A stretch of 64,000 nt of DNA. Source: Caldicoprobacter oshimai DSM 21659 (lineage in GTDB: Bacteria > Bacillota > Clostridia > Caldicoprobacterales > Caldicoprobacteraceae). This document shows, piece after piece, positions 35,343-43,741 of the stretch. Each line of letters begins with the position of its first letter. The stretch's first letter is position 1. Below the pieces are notes generated by a model. The model made no database searches. It was not told the DNA's origin and worked only from the letters and a program-made list of their open reading frames with translations. A program made the translations under genes and the position numbers. The DNA lies in the NCBI GenBank assembly GCA_000526435.1, contig JAGB01000002.1:124001-188000 (forward strand). The letters run 5' to 3'.

Positions 35343-37070
35343 TTAATTACATAATTGATTAAACTTCTCGACATTAGCTTTATAAGAATCAGCATAAAAC
35401 TTTTCCAAATCATGAAGTCCTAAACTATTAAGTTTTTCACGTGCTGCCATAAAGTTAGCTTCTAATTCTGCATCAGTCTTACTCATAATAATTTTAGCCC
35501 ATTCTGAAGGCAAGGTATCGTCAATGGTCTGCTTAACAGTAGTAATAGGATCATCAGGTTTGAACGTAACAGTGAACAGTGTAGAATCCCAACTCTTCCC
35601 ATCAGTATATTGCCAGCATATATTGACACCTGGATCAAGGAAACTACCATCCTCTTTAATGGGCCAAAAATCGTATGTGCTAACCCTTGTAACTCGTGGA
35701 TCAATGTTTGGGTGTTCAAGTAAACCACCAGATGTAACCATCCAGTAGGCCTTTCCGCCCCACTTTTCCACTACAGCATGGAAAACTTCATTCTTTCTTG
35801 CATTATCAAAAGTACTATCTTTGAACATCCACTTGCCATCTACTATATCCCACACATTCTCGGGTCCCGGAGGGCCAAAGGCCGTAATCATTGTTCCCAA
35901 CTCGCTGCACTCCCAATTCCACCATTTCATAACGTTTTCAGGCTGAGTACATTTATCAGTCATAATCACCCTTGAAGTGCCTATAAAGTTAGAACCCAAA
36001 AGTGTATGTTCTTCCACACCAGGTGCTTTTACTGTTACATTCATGAAACGTTTTTCAATATTATAATTTTCTCCTTCCTGCTGTCCCCATGCCTCATGAC
36101 CTGCAACCCAAACGTGCCACCACGTACCTATATTGCCAATAACCCTTTCATTCATAACCTTAGCTTGCCAGTCTTCAAATTTATTATTAAGAAAATCGGG
36201 ATCCATCATGCCTTCACGAATAAAGCGATTGATATACCTTGCAATTTCAAGTCCTTCATCAGTATTAATCCAGTGAGTGAATTCCCCTGTCTTTTCATCT
36301 ACTTTAAAACCATTTTTAAATCCATATGCTCCCAGCATAGCACCATACAGGTTCGCCCCCTGGCTATTATCTGACAAAGCATAGACTTTTTCCCCATTGG
36401 CATTAGTAGGATACATCTGCATTAACTTCTTAAGAGTTTCATAATATTCCTCAGGCGTTTTGTATATCGGCAAACCTGCTTTCTTCCATAAATCATAGCG
36501 TACAGCAAAATCCCATCCGGCTACGTTAGGATTTTGGCCCCACCCTACAGGAAGTTTATAAAGCTTTCCATCATCAGTCTTTAAAAGATTTAGATATTTG
36601 CCTAATCTTCTTGTAATATTATGCCCATATTTTTCGAGATAAGGGGTAAGCTCAATTGCTTTTCCCTGCATAATAAACCGTTCAGCCATGTCATCTGGCA
36701 TCCACGTAATAACTTCAGGGTAATCATTACTGGCCAACATAAGGTTGAGTCTTTCAACCATATCAACGTTGTATACTATCTTTTTAAATTCAACATTAAA
36801 TTTTTCCTTATAGAATTTAGCCATGGGTTCAGCATATTTTTCTGCTTCCGCTGGATCGTCATAACCTGCATAATATGTTATAGTAATAGTTTCCTTGGGA
36901 ACCTCCCAGCCAAATTCATTAACATGGAGTACTTCTTCTTCATTGCCTTCTTGATCTCCCGTTTCACCGGTTTCTACACCTGATGAATTACCAACAGCAG
37001 TATTTCCACCACACCCCCCCAGAGTTGCTAACAATAACAACATTAGAAAAATACATAATAATTTTTTCAT
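35343..37070 (-). CDS. Extracellular solute-binding lipoprotein (LplA-like)
   Basis: Substrate-binding lipoprotein, 575 aa. Seen: lipobox LATLGGC near residue 20, an acidic Gly/Glu-rich linker to about 48, then ITITYYAGYDDPAEAEKYAEPM, LASNDYPEVITWMPDDMAERFIMQGKAIELTPYLEKYG, and TPEEYYETLKKLMQMYP, all typical of the LplA/YtcQ group. AGGAGGG lies 7 nt before the ATG. Operon with LplB- and LplC-type permeases. The 786 bp upstream are non-coding and carry repeats, consistent with specific regulation. Confidence 0.92.
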   Translation of the reverse strand: MKKLLCIFLMLLLLATLGGCGGNTAVGNSSGVETGETGDQEGNEEEVLHVNEFGWEVPKETITITYYAGYDDPAEAEKYAEPMAKFYKEKFNVEFKKIVYNVDMVERLNLMLASNDYPEVITWMPDDMAERFIMQGKAIELTPYLEKYGHNITRRLGKYLNLLKTDDGKLYKLPVGWGQNPNVAGWDFAVRYDLWKKAGLPIYKTPEEYYETLKKLMQMYPTNANGEKVYALSDNSQGANLYGAMLGAYGFKNGFKVDEKTGEFTHWINTDEGLEIARYINRFIREGMMDPDFLNNKFEDWQAKVMNERVIGNIGTWWHVWVAGHEAWGQQEGENYNIEKRFMNVTVKAPGVEEHTLLGSNFIGTSRVIMTDKCTQPENVMKWWNWECSELGTMITAFGPPGPENVWDIVDGKWMFKDSTFDNARKNEVFHAVVEKWGGKAYWMVTSGGLLEHPNIDPRVTRVSTYDFWPIKEDGSFLDPGVNICWQYTDGKSWDSTLFTVTFKPDDPITTVKQTIDDTLPSEWAKIIMSKTDAELEANFMAAREKLNSLGLHDLEKFYADSYKANVEKFNQLCN

Positions 37071-37343
37071 AAGTGTAATCCCTCCTATTTGATAGGCTTT
37101 TTAGCCTTATTATAAAACCCAAAAATTATCATTTCTGGTTCTACAAATTTACTTGTATTCAAGAGTTTCCTCTTCTTTGTCAAAATACCAGTATAAATAT
37201 TTAAAAAAACTTAAACCAAAAAGAAATCAGAATGAAAATTATTTAAAACTTACTTTAAACTCCACTTTATTTTTCTAGATATAAACACTAAATCTGGCAA
37301 TAATAATACTACTATTTTTCCTATAATCACTTCTTAACACGTT

Positions 37344-37379
37344 ACATTACAATTTACAGAGACATTACAATTTACAGAG
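37344..37379. repeat. Tandem 18-bp duplication
   Basis: Two exact adjacent copies of ACATTACAATTTACAGAG, 274 bp before the LplA-type start. It may be a duplicated regulator site or a replication slip. Confidence 0.6.
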
Positions 37380-37779
37380 TATAGATGTTTCTTAGTTTGT
37401 AAGTTTGAAGTGGTACTAAAAACCATCTGCAACTTCAGTTATCAGCTATTAAAAATTTCTAAATGAAATAATATCAGCCAGTTATTACTATAATTACCAC
37501 TCTAATTAACCAGTCTACAAAGCTACTACAAATTTAAAACATTAACTTTTTTCTTTTTGATAACTATTGACTATTATAAGCAACATCGGAAAATTACACC
37601 AATCAACCTATTTAATTTTTATCTAAATATCACCCTCACATTTTCTATTAACGAAAGTTCCCATTAGGTATATTCTCAACTAATTCAAGTAACCAATGTA
37701 ATTCACTAGCCTTCATGCGATTTTAATTACACCTTCTTTCATAATACATTTTAACATGTTTTTCAGCGTGCGTAAGTAG

Positions 37780-37812
37780 ACTAAACAAAATAATAGGTGG
37801 TGTAAACTGACA
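37780..37812. repeat. 33-bp element shared with the AraC control region (copy 1)
   Basis: Matches 40694-40726 at 29 of 33 positions, including ACTAAACAA, ATAATAGGTGG and AAACTGACA. Same orientation as copy 2. It lies about 45 bp beyond the 3' end of the DUF5695 gene and 700 bp before the LplA-type gene. Confidence 0.65.
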
Positions 37813-37856
37813 TATATTCTTAGCTTACATTATTATACAAAGAACACTATTAGTTT

Positions 37857-38711
37857 TTAAACTTTCTCTTGCCTTATACTAACCACACATCCTTGTGGTT
37901 TGACACTTAATAGTATCTTATTTTTTCCCCGCTCTTGTTTCATATAACCTATTTTTTGGTCGTCTAAATAAACGTTATACAATCCGTCACATAAACCTTC
38001 TATTGTCAACATAACATCATGCTGAACAGGAATTACACTCTCAATTTTAAGAATTATCTCTGAAAAATCCTGTTTAATAAAAACTGGGACTTCATCTGAG
38101 ATATGATCAATATCCAAGATTAAATGCAGTCTATGTTTCCCCAAAAGCGCATGAAACCTCCTCCTCACGCCATCTTTCATAATAATATTAAAACCATCAT
38201 TAGTCTTGATTACCTCGCCCCCATAACAGAATAAACCAAATATCGGATCTTCAACAAGTATTGTAGCTGCGCTACGTAGTGCGCCACAGTATCCTAAATC
38301 AATTTCACACGAATAATACCATGCTCCTCTATGGTGGGGTTGTTCAAGCCATGTATAACCGAAAGGAGAAGGCTCAAAACCACCACCTGCTCCTCCATCA
38401 TTGGCTTCACCTGGATACCAGTATCCATAATTTGTCTCGGGACGGCCTGCATTCATTAAAGCCCAGGAACTCAAAAAAGACGCATAGCCAAGGCGGAGAT
38501 ACTCATAAGGGACATCACTGAAATAAAGAGCATAATCAAGTATAGCCCACCCTCCCATCTGAGACATATACGATAATGTATAGGCTGCATTCCCGGAAGC
38601 TCGATAATCACTGCCTAGAAGATAATACGCCGGTTCAAGCCAGCCACGGCAGGCAATGTTACAATCCATCTGAAAATCCATAAATTTTCTAGCCTTATCA
38701 TAAGTTATCAA
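37857..38711 (-). CDS. DUF5695 protein, C-terminal part (frameshifted gene)
   Basis: C-terminal 284 residues of a protein whose N-terminal 626 residues are encoded by the frame at 38708-40588. Seen: ACRGWLEPAYYLLGSD, YTLSYMSQMGGWAILDYALYF and YGYWYPGEANDGGAGGGFEPSPFG, a helical-barrel stretch that continues the upstream protein without a gap in sense, then a small beta domain. The apparent start is a TTG without a ribosome site. In the frame, the two halves differ by -1 at an A7 run on the minus strand. Either an indel, a sequencing error or slippage joins them. Family function is unknown to me; the barrel looks like a glycoside hydrolase or lyase. Confidence 0.8.
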   Translation of the reverse strand: MITYDKARKFMDFQMDCNIACRGWLEPAYYLLGSDYRASGNAAYTLSYMSQMGGWAILDYALYFSDVPYEYLRLGYASFLSSWALMNAGRPETNYGYWYPGEANDGGAGGGFEPSPFGYTWLEQPHHRGAWYYSCEIDLGYCGALRSAATILVEDPIFGLFCYGGEVIKTNDGFNIIMKDGVRRRFHALLGKHRLHLILDIDHISDEVPVFIKQDFSEIILKIESVIPVQHDVMLTIEGLCDGLYNVYLDDQKIGYMKQERGKNKILLSVKPQGCVVSIRQEKV

Positions 38712-40588
38712 ATATTTTTTTCATCTCCCGTGAGATCCTCGTCTATTGACTTTACTGAATTCATAAGAGCATATTTAGCAAATGCATGAGTGGACTCAAA
38801 ACCCGTTGTATCATAAGGATATTCTGAACCAAATATATCAGGATTTTCATTAATAAAGAATCGCACTTTTTTAAGCCAGTGCCTTTGCAATCGGTAGGCT
38901 TTTTCTTGCCAACCTAAAGCATACATTTCATTTATCAAATCTTCAATAACGAGTTCGTTATATAATCCCGTATTATATGCTGACCACTCACCCGTTTCAA
39001 AAGGTATAGTAAACAAAGCTAAAGCTGTTCTATATGCACGTTCAAGATATGTTTCCGCAGAAAGCAATGTTTTTATATGGGGATAATTTTTTGCTATTTT
39101 ATACATACTAAAATAAAGCAGTATAACATGTGGGTAATCATAAATTCTCCATATATGAAGCTTCCCACAAGGTCCTTCATCCTCACTATAACGATTAACC
39201 CTCCAGTCGGGTATCCCATATATACCATACGAATACTCTTCCTGATTAGTCCTCTGGAGACCTCCCCAGACAAAATGTTCAATATAGTAATCAAGAGCCT
39301 CTACTTCTTTTTGAACTGGATATTCGACATTCTTAGCAGCAAGAAATGCCGGCTTGCTCAATCCGGGATCATCACAGCTGACCGCATAAATCCTCCAGCC
39401 CTTTATTCGATCATAATTATCAGGCCCCAACAACACCTGGGTCTCCATATTCCATTCCGATATAAGTCCATTGTACCATTTCTGGGGATCACGATGCTGA
39501 CACTTGGTAATAAACGCAGCTCTCTTTTCAATCAAAGTTTCGATAGGCTCAGTTACAAAGAATTCAAGTATCATCCATTTATTGTCTCCGTATCTTACTG
39601 TAATTAAATTTTCACCAAGTTTGGAAAACTTAACTTTATATAGATATAAATTTTGCTCTTTTTCTCCCAAATATTCCAACTGTGTCATAAAAGGAAATTC
39701 CGGATCTACTGAATGAATTGGCAATTTTGTCTTAAGGTAAAACATTGCATAAAGATTCTCGGGTACTGTCATTCCGGGAATTACCTGAATATCAATTAGT
39801 CCTTCTTTTACAATAATTTTACGTACACCTTCATAGTCCGGAGCCCATTGAAATTTAAATGTATACGACACTGAATCTCCTTGCAAACCATTTGGAGCTA
39901 AAATAATGCTGGTATTGGGTTGACGCCATTTACAACCTTTTTGTTTGGCAATTTGACCTTGGAAAGCAGAATGAATATACGCACGATATTGTGGACGCTT
40001 TCCAGAAATATCATCAATGTACATATCAAAATATTCAAGTTTTGTATTGCCTACGGGGGTCATCACAAGATATGGTCCCACACCGTTGCACCGTGTCCAA
40101 AACATATAAGAATTATGTCCTGACACAAAACTATGACGAATAACACATTCTGTTGGATTCTTCCCCCAAGCAAATGATGAATTCATCGGAAATGGTATCG
40201 CAAGATCACCTATTTCTACCGGTTGAATACTATTATTCAAAATTTTAATTGTATACAGTAAAGCTTTATCGCATAATAAGTAATCGACATTGATAGTAAT
40301 GTCTTTCGAACGCCCATTTCCTACAATATAACTGGCTGAATACCACATATCAGTCTCATAAAATTCACAATCTATCTGTCCACTTTTAGCAAGCTCAGAA
40401 GTATTTACCTTAATCCAATCACTTTCTATCTTTCTAAAAGTAACAAATATATCACCAAACCGTTTTCCTTCCCAGATATACTCAGTATTGTATAAATCAT
40501 TATAATATTTGAGACTTACAATAGCACCGTTTTTAACTTTGACATCAAAGCCGTTTCCAAAAATAATGCACATTTGTTTATTACTCAT
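38708..40588 (-). CDS. DUF5695 protein, N-terminal part (frameshifted gene)
   Basis: First 626 residues of a protein that should be about 905 aa. Seen: a beta-rich N-terminal half (about 1-380) like the sandwich domain of carbohydrate-active enzymes, then a helical domain from about 400 (LDYYIEHFVWGGLQRTNQEEYSYGIYGIPDW, GEWSAYNTGLYNELVIEDL) that runs on into the next frame. AGAGGGGG precedes the ATG by 9 nt. No signal peptide, so an intracellular role on imported glycans is inferred. It ends early with TGA just after GAT-GAA-AAA-AAT-ATT. It is divergent from the AraC gene and probably under its control. Confidence 0.82.
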   Translation of the reverse strand: MSNKQMCIIFGNGFDVKVKNGAIVSLKYYNDLYNTEYIWEGKRFGDIFVTFRKIESDWIKVNTSELAKSGQIDCEFYETDMWYSASYIVGNGRSKDITINVDYLLCDKALLYTIKILNNSIQPVEIGDLAIPFPMNSSFAWGKNPTECVIRHSFVSGHNSYMFWTRCNGVGPYLVMTPVGNTKLEYFDMYIDDISGKRPQYRAYIHSAFQGQIAKQKGCKWRQPNTSIILAPNGLQGDSVSYTFKFQWAPDYEGVRKIIVKEGLIDIQVIPGMTVPENLYAMFYLKTKLPIHSVDPEFPFMTQLEYLGEKEQNLYLYKVKFSKLGENLITVRYGDNKWMILEFFVTEPIETLIEKRAAFITKCQHRDPQKWYNGLISEWNMETQVLLGPDNYDRIKGWRIYAVSCDDPGLSKPAFLAAKNVEYPVQKEVEALDYYIEHFVWGGLQRTNQEEYSYGIYGIPDWRVNRYSEDEGPCGKLHIWRIYDYPHVILLYFSMYKIAKNYPHIKTLLSAETYLERAYRTALALFTIPFETGEWSAYNTGLYNELVIEDLINEMYALGWQEKAYRLQRHWLKKVRFFINENPDIFGSEYPYDTTGFESTHAFAKYALMNSVKSIDEDLTGDEKNI

Positions 40589-40693
40589 GATATATGTACC
40601 CCCTCTCTAAGTAGAAAAACGTAGCATTAACAATATATACTTAAAAATCTTTCTACTCATTTTTTAACATCTTCAATATATTCCTGGCAATGA

Positions 40694-40726
40694 ACTAAAC
40701 AACATAATAGGTGGGCAAAACTGACA
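40694..40726. repeat. 33-bp element shared with the region before LplABC (copy 2)
   Basis: Second copy of the element at 37780-37812 (29 of 33 identical), here between the divergent DUF5695 and AraC genes. It is a good candidate for the AraC binding site; only the placement and the repetition support that. Confidence 0.65.
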
Positions 40727-40740
40727 AAATATGTGTACAA

Positions 40741-40773
40741 TAAAATTAATGCAAAACTTTTGCATTAATTTTA
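40741..40773. repeat. 33-bp perfect palindrome
   Basis: Arms of 16 bp, TAAAATTAATGCAAAA and its exact reverse complement, around a single C. It is intergenic, 57 bp before the AraC -35 box. It is too symmetrical for chance; operator or cruciform are the options. Confidence 0.7.
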
Positions 40774-40811
40774 CAATAGCATTAGATTTCGATAATATTT
40801 ACCGAAGTTAC

Positions 40812-40825
40812 GAATATTAATATTC
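40812..40825. repeat. 14-bp palindrome GAATATTAATATTC
   Basis: Perfect palindrome that ends 5 bp before the -35 box of the AraC promoter. It may be a regulator site. Confidence 0.4.
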
Positions 40826-40829
40826 ATAA

Positions 40830-40858
40830 TTGTATTGTGTCCCTAATTGGTATATAAT
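40830..40858 (+). promoter_or_regulatory. Promoter of the AraC-family gene
   Basis: -35 TTGTAT (40830-40835), 17-bp spacer, perfect -10 TATAAT (40853-40858). Leader of about 55 nt to the ATG at 40920. Confidence 0.65.
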
Positions 40859-40919
40859 AGTTATACTACCAGCAGTACAGAAAAATAACCACACCTCTGT
40901 GAAACGGGGTGAAAATCAA

Positions 40920-41810
40920 ATGAAATTTTTAAAAATACCTATAGATAAACCTTTGACACATGTCTCTAGTGGGCGTTTTGTATCACCTATTAACTGGAGT
41001 CATAGTAAGAGAAACATTGATAGCTTTGTCCTAATCGTTGGCTTGCAAGGTACCGCCTATATCCAACAAGATAAAGAAAAATATGAAGTAAAACCAGGGA
41101 ATGTATTAATTTTACTTCCATACACCACACATTTCGGATACGAAATTTCCAAAGAAAGTGTATCTTACTACTGGTGCCACTTCTACTGCAAAAATTCAAG
41201 CATTGTTGATGAATCCACTTTTACAAAAGAACTATTTGTGCCTAAAATCGAAGCATCCATACACAATGATTGTAATTATGTTATGGTTCCTATATATTCG
41301 TCATATACAAATACTGATAGGATTAACATTCTTTTTAACCAGTTACTTCATGTAGCCCATTCTGACTATTATACATCTTACGGTGCAAGCTATTTACTTA
41401 CTCTGATCATGATGGAATTAACTCAACAGACAATATCTGACCATATTCAAAAGTTAAAAGACGATGAAACCAATGGTAAATTTATTAAAATGCTCGAATG
41501 GATTCGCATTAATATAGAAAACAACATTTCTGTTTGTGATATAGCACGGGAGTTTAATTATAACCCTGATTATCTTTCAAGAATGTTCAAACAGAAGACA
41601 GGTATAAGCTTAATTAAATACATTAATAGCTTAAAAATTACTAAAGCTAAGAAGATGTTATTATGTTCAGATAACAGCATTAAGGAAATTGCCTATAAGC
41701 TTGGATTCACTGACGAAAAGTATTTCATGAAACTGTTTAAAAAAATGGAGAATATTACCCCTACCCAATATAGAAACGCCTTTTTCTATACCCATATGAA
41801 TAACCATTAA
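40920..41810 (+). CDS. AraC-family transcriptional regulator
   Basis: Sugar-responsive activator, 296 aa. Seen: an N-terminal cupin ligand domain (LVGLQGTAYIQQDKEKYEVKPGNVLILLPYTTHFG at about 33-80) and a C-terminal double helix-turn-helix (ISVCDIAREFNYNPDYLSRMFKQKTGISLIKYIN...IKEIAYKLGFTDEKYFMKLFKKMENITPTQYRN, about 205-290). The frame extends to a TTG at 40830, but that codon overlaps the predicted -35 box; GGGGTG lies 9 nt before ATG 40920. Probably controls the divergent DUF5695 gene and the nearby importer and arabinofuranosidases. Confidence 0.92.
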   Translation: MKFLKIPIDKPLTHVSSGRFVSPINWSHSKRNIDSFVLIVGLQGTAYIQQDKEKYEVKPGNVLILLPYTTHFGYEISKESVSYYWCHFYCKNSSIVDESTFTKELFVPKIEASIHNDCNYVMVPIYSSYTNTDRINILFNQLLHVAHSDYYTSYGASYLLTLIMMELTQQTISDHIQKLKDDETNGKFIKMLEWIRINIENNISVCDIAREFNYNPDYLSRMFKQKTGISLIKYINSLKITKAKKMLLCSDNSIKEIAYKLGFTDEKYFMKLFKKMENITPTQYRNAFFYTHMNNH

Positions 41811-41837
41811 AATGTCCTCTTTACAATGAATCTCTCC

Positions 41838-42836
41838 CTATAAATCCTCGACCAACGTTGCTATCTCATCATATATGGGTTTTAGCTGCCTGTACATCAT
41901 GTTATATATCCGGTAGTAGCTTTGATAGGCCTGCACCTCGCTTGGAACCGGCTGACAAGAACGCTGATATCTGATAATCCTGGCAGCATCCTCGAAGTTC
42001 TCAAAGATGCCAACCCCCACCCCGGCGGCAATGGCAGCACCCAGCAAAGTGGCTTCCCCCGGGAAGCTGTGCACCATTATAGGCTTTCCATATACGTTGC
42101 ACATGATCTCGTTCCACAGCCTGCTCTTGGCTCCTCCCCCAAGCAGCGTCAGCTCATCAACTTTTAAACCATTTTCCTCAAATACGTCCAGAACATTCCT
42201 GAGAGCAAAAGCAACACCTTCATAGACCGAGCGGAAGAGATGGCTCTTCCCATGATACAGCGTAAGACCTACAAACCCACCCCTGGTATTTTCATCCCAG
42301 TGCGGCGTCCTCTCGCCCATCATGTAGGGTACGAAAAACACCCCGTTTGAACCGATGGGCGCCTGTCGCGCCAAATCTTCAATAACGTCAAACACCTTAT
42401 CCCTCGCCTCGACTTTTTCCAGTTCATAACCGCCTATATTCTCAATAGCCCAATCATAGGCAATGGTGGCGCACTGCACCGTCCCAGTGACATTATAATT
42501 TGTTCCATCCAGGTCATAAAAATGAAATATCCTAGCGCCTTTGTCCAATACAGGTCGGTCGTTTATGGTTGATATCCAGGCGCTACTTCCAATGTAATTA
42601 TAGGCCTGCCCCTTTTTAACCACGCCGGCTCCTTTGGTGGCGCATGCGCCGTCCCCTCCGCCCACTACCACTGGCGTTCCAGACCTCAAACCCAGGATAT
42701 CTGCCGCCTGCCTCGATAGGCCCCCCAGGACGTGAAAGGAAAGCACCAGCTCAGGTAGCTTATGTACATCTACACCTGCTTCACTCAAAACATCTTCTGC
42801 CCACTTTCCTTCGTTGATGTTCAGCATACAGGTCAA
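41838..42836 (-). CDS. FGGY sugar kinase, C-terminal part (frameshifted gene)
   Basis: C-terminal two thirds of a xylulokinase-like FGGY kinase. Seen: GLRSGTPVVVGGGDGACATKGAGVV with the glycine-rich ATP-site segment, SSAWISTI, YMMGERTPHWDENTRGGFVGL, and LTLLGGGAKSRLWNEIMCNVYGKPI near the end. The codons before the ATG (SDASLTCMLNI) continue the N-terminal fragment in the other frame, so this is one gene with a single-base shift. The closest match by motif is xylulokinase, in keeping with the polyol dehydrogenase gene upstream. Confidence 0.85.
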   Translation of the reverse strand: MTCMLNINEGKWAEDVLSEAGVDVHKLPELVLSFHVLGGLSRQAADILGLRSGTPVVVGGGDGACATKGAGVVKKGQAYNYIGSSAWISTINDRPVLDKGARIFHFYDLDGTNYNVTGTVQCATIAYDWAIENIGGYELEKVEARDKVFDVIEDLARQAPIGSNGVFFVPYMMGERTPHWDENTRGGFVGLTLYHGKSHLFRSVYEGVAFALRNVLDVFEENGLKVDELTLLGGGAKSRLWNEIMCNVYGKPIMVHSFPGEATLLGAAIAAGVGVGIFENFEDAARIIRYQRSCQPVPSEVQAYQSYYRIYNMMYRQLKPIYDEIATLVEDL

Positions 42837-42843
42837 CGAGGCA

Positions 42844-43389
42844 TCAGAAAAAATCGGTAAACCCCAACTTACCAGTCAGCTTAAATCCCACATAGTCCTT
42901 AGAATTCAAAAAATACGCTGTCTGCTCATATATTTGTGGGTAATTTTTCTTTAACCATAGTATCTTGGTAAAGGTGTAATGAGGATCTATTCTGTTACCA
43001 GTAATGCTGTAAAAATGCCATTCATCAAATACTCGCTTAAGATAAGAAGCCTCTGCCTGGCTCCTACAATCCGAATGGATTATATTTGGATGTAAGACAT
43101 TGCCACTTGCATCCACAGGAATGCATCCATTCATATGCCCGCTCAGGCCAATAACCGAAATCTTAGAGGGGCAGATACTCCCTTTCTCCAGCAAAGCCCT
43201 GGTCCCCCTAATTATACCCCTCCAGTAATCCTCCGGGTTTTGCTCGGCCCATCCCGGCTTGGGATAAACGGTATCGTAATTGACAGTATGTGCACAGGCT
43301 CTCTCCCCATCCGGCTCAAAGGCAGCACACTTTACCCCCGTTGTACCTACATCAAATACCAGTATCAAGCCATCTTCTTTCATGGCCAC
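42844..43389 (-). CDS. FGGY sugar kinase, N-terminal part (frameshifted gene)
   Basis: First 181 residues of the same kinase. Seen: VFDVGTTGVKCAAFEPDG (phosphate loop), PGWAEQNPEDYW, VIGLSGHMNGCIPVD where xylulokinases usually have SGQMHG, SDCRSQAEA and FLNSKDYVGFKLTGKLGFTDF. Translation stops directly after the T6 run at about 42847-42852: with five T instead of six the frame would read on into FSDASLTCML, the normal continuation. The gene is thus a pseudogene, or the shift is a sequencing error. Exact sugar (xylulose, ribulose or other) is not certain. Confidence 0.85.
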   Translation of the reverse strand: MAMKEDGLILVFDVGTTGVKCAAFEPDGERACAHTVNYDTVYPKPGWAEQNPEDYWRGIIRGTRALLEKGSICPSKISVIGLSGHMNGCIPVDASGNVLHPNIIHSDCRSQAEASYLKRVFDEWHFYSITGNRIDPHYTFTKILWLKKNYPQIYEQTAYFLNSKDYVGFKLTGKLGFTDFF

Positions 43390-43420
43390 ACCTTCTTTTT
43401 ATTTGTATACCTTGATTTTA

Positions 43421-43557
43421 GTGTAAAAAGGTCTATTTTGCTGGTCAAAACGAAATCCACAATCTTGAAGCAAAAATTATAAGAAAAACTGCATACATAA
43501 GCATCACTGATTTCAACAAACATTCTACAGATTAAATTTACAGCAAAATCATACTTT
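43421..43557. repeat. Dispersed intergenic repeat, copy B
   Basis: Lies in the 352-bp gap between the kinase and dehydrogenase genes. The first 55 bp match copy A at 18.6 kb with few changes, and the end CAGCAAAATCATA matches the other end of copy A more loosely. Nothing else recognisable lies in this gap. Confidence 0.55.
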
Positions 43558-43741
43558 GACTTATACTATTTTGTGCTTTCCATTTTATTTCATCTTTCCC
43601 ATCAAACCGGAGAAGGTTGCCATTTTTTTCGCTTTTCCACTATCTTATTAAAAGCTAAAATCTCCTTATACAAGGTCCTCTTATAAATTCTACATACCCT
43701 CATTAAAGTTGCCCAGGCCATTTAACTCCCCATTTGTACAT

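Larger units (their letters stand above)
37071..37856. other. Long non-coding region upstream of the LplABC operon
   Basis: AT-rich 786 bp without a gene on either strand. It contains a tandem 18-bp duplication (37344-37379) and, next to the end of the DUF5695 gene, a 33-bp element shared with the AraC control region. No convincing -35/-10 pair was found by eye for the LplA gene. Confidence 0.5.

Noticed and set aside
39077-39607. 176-codon frame opposite the DUF5695 gene
   Set aside because: Shadow of a well-supported gene; no start signal.
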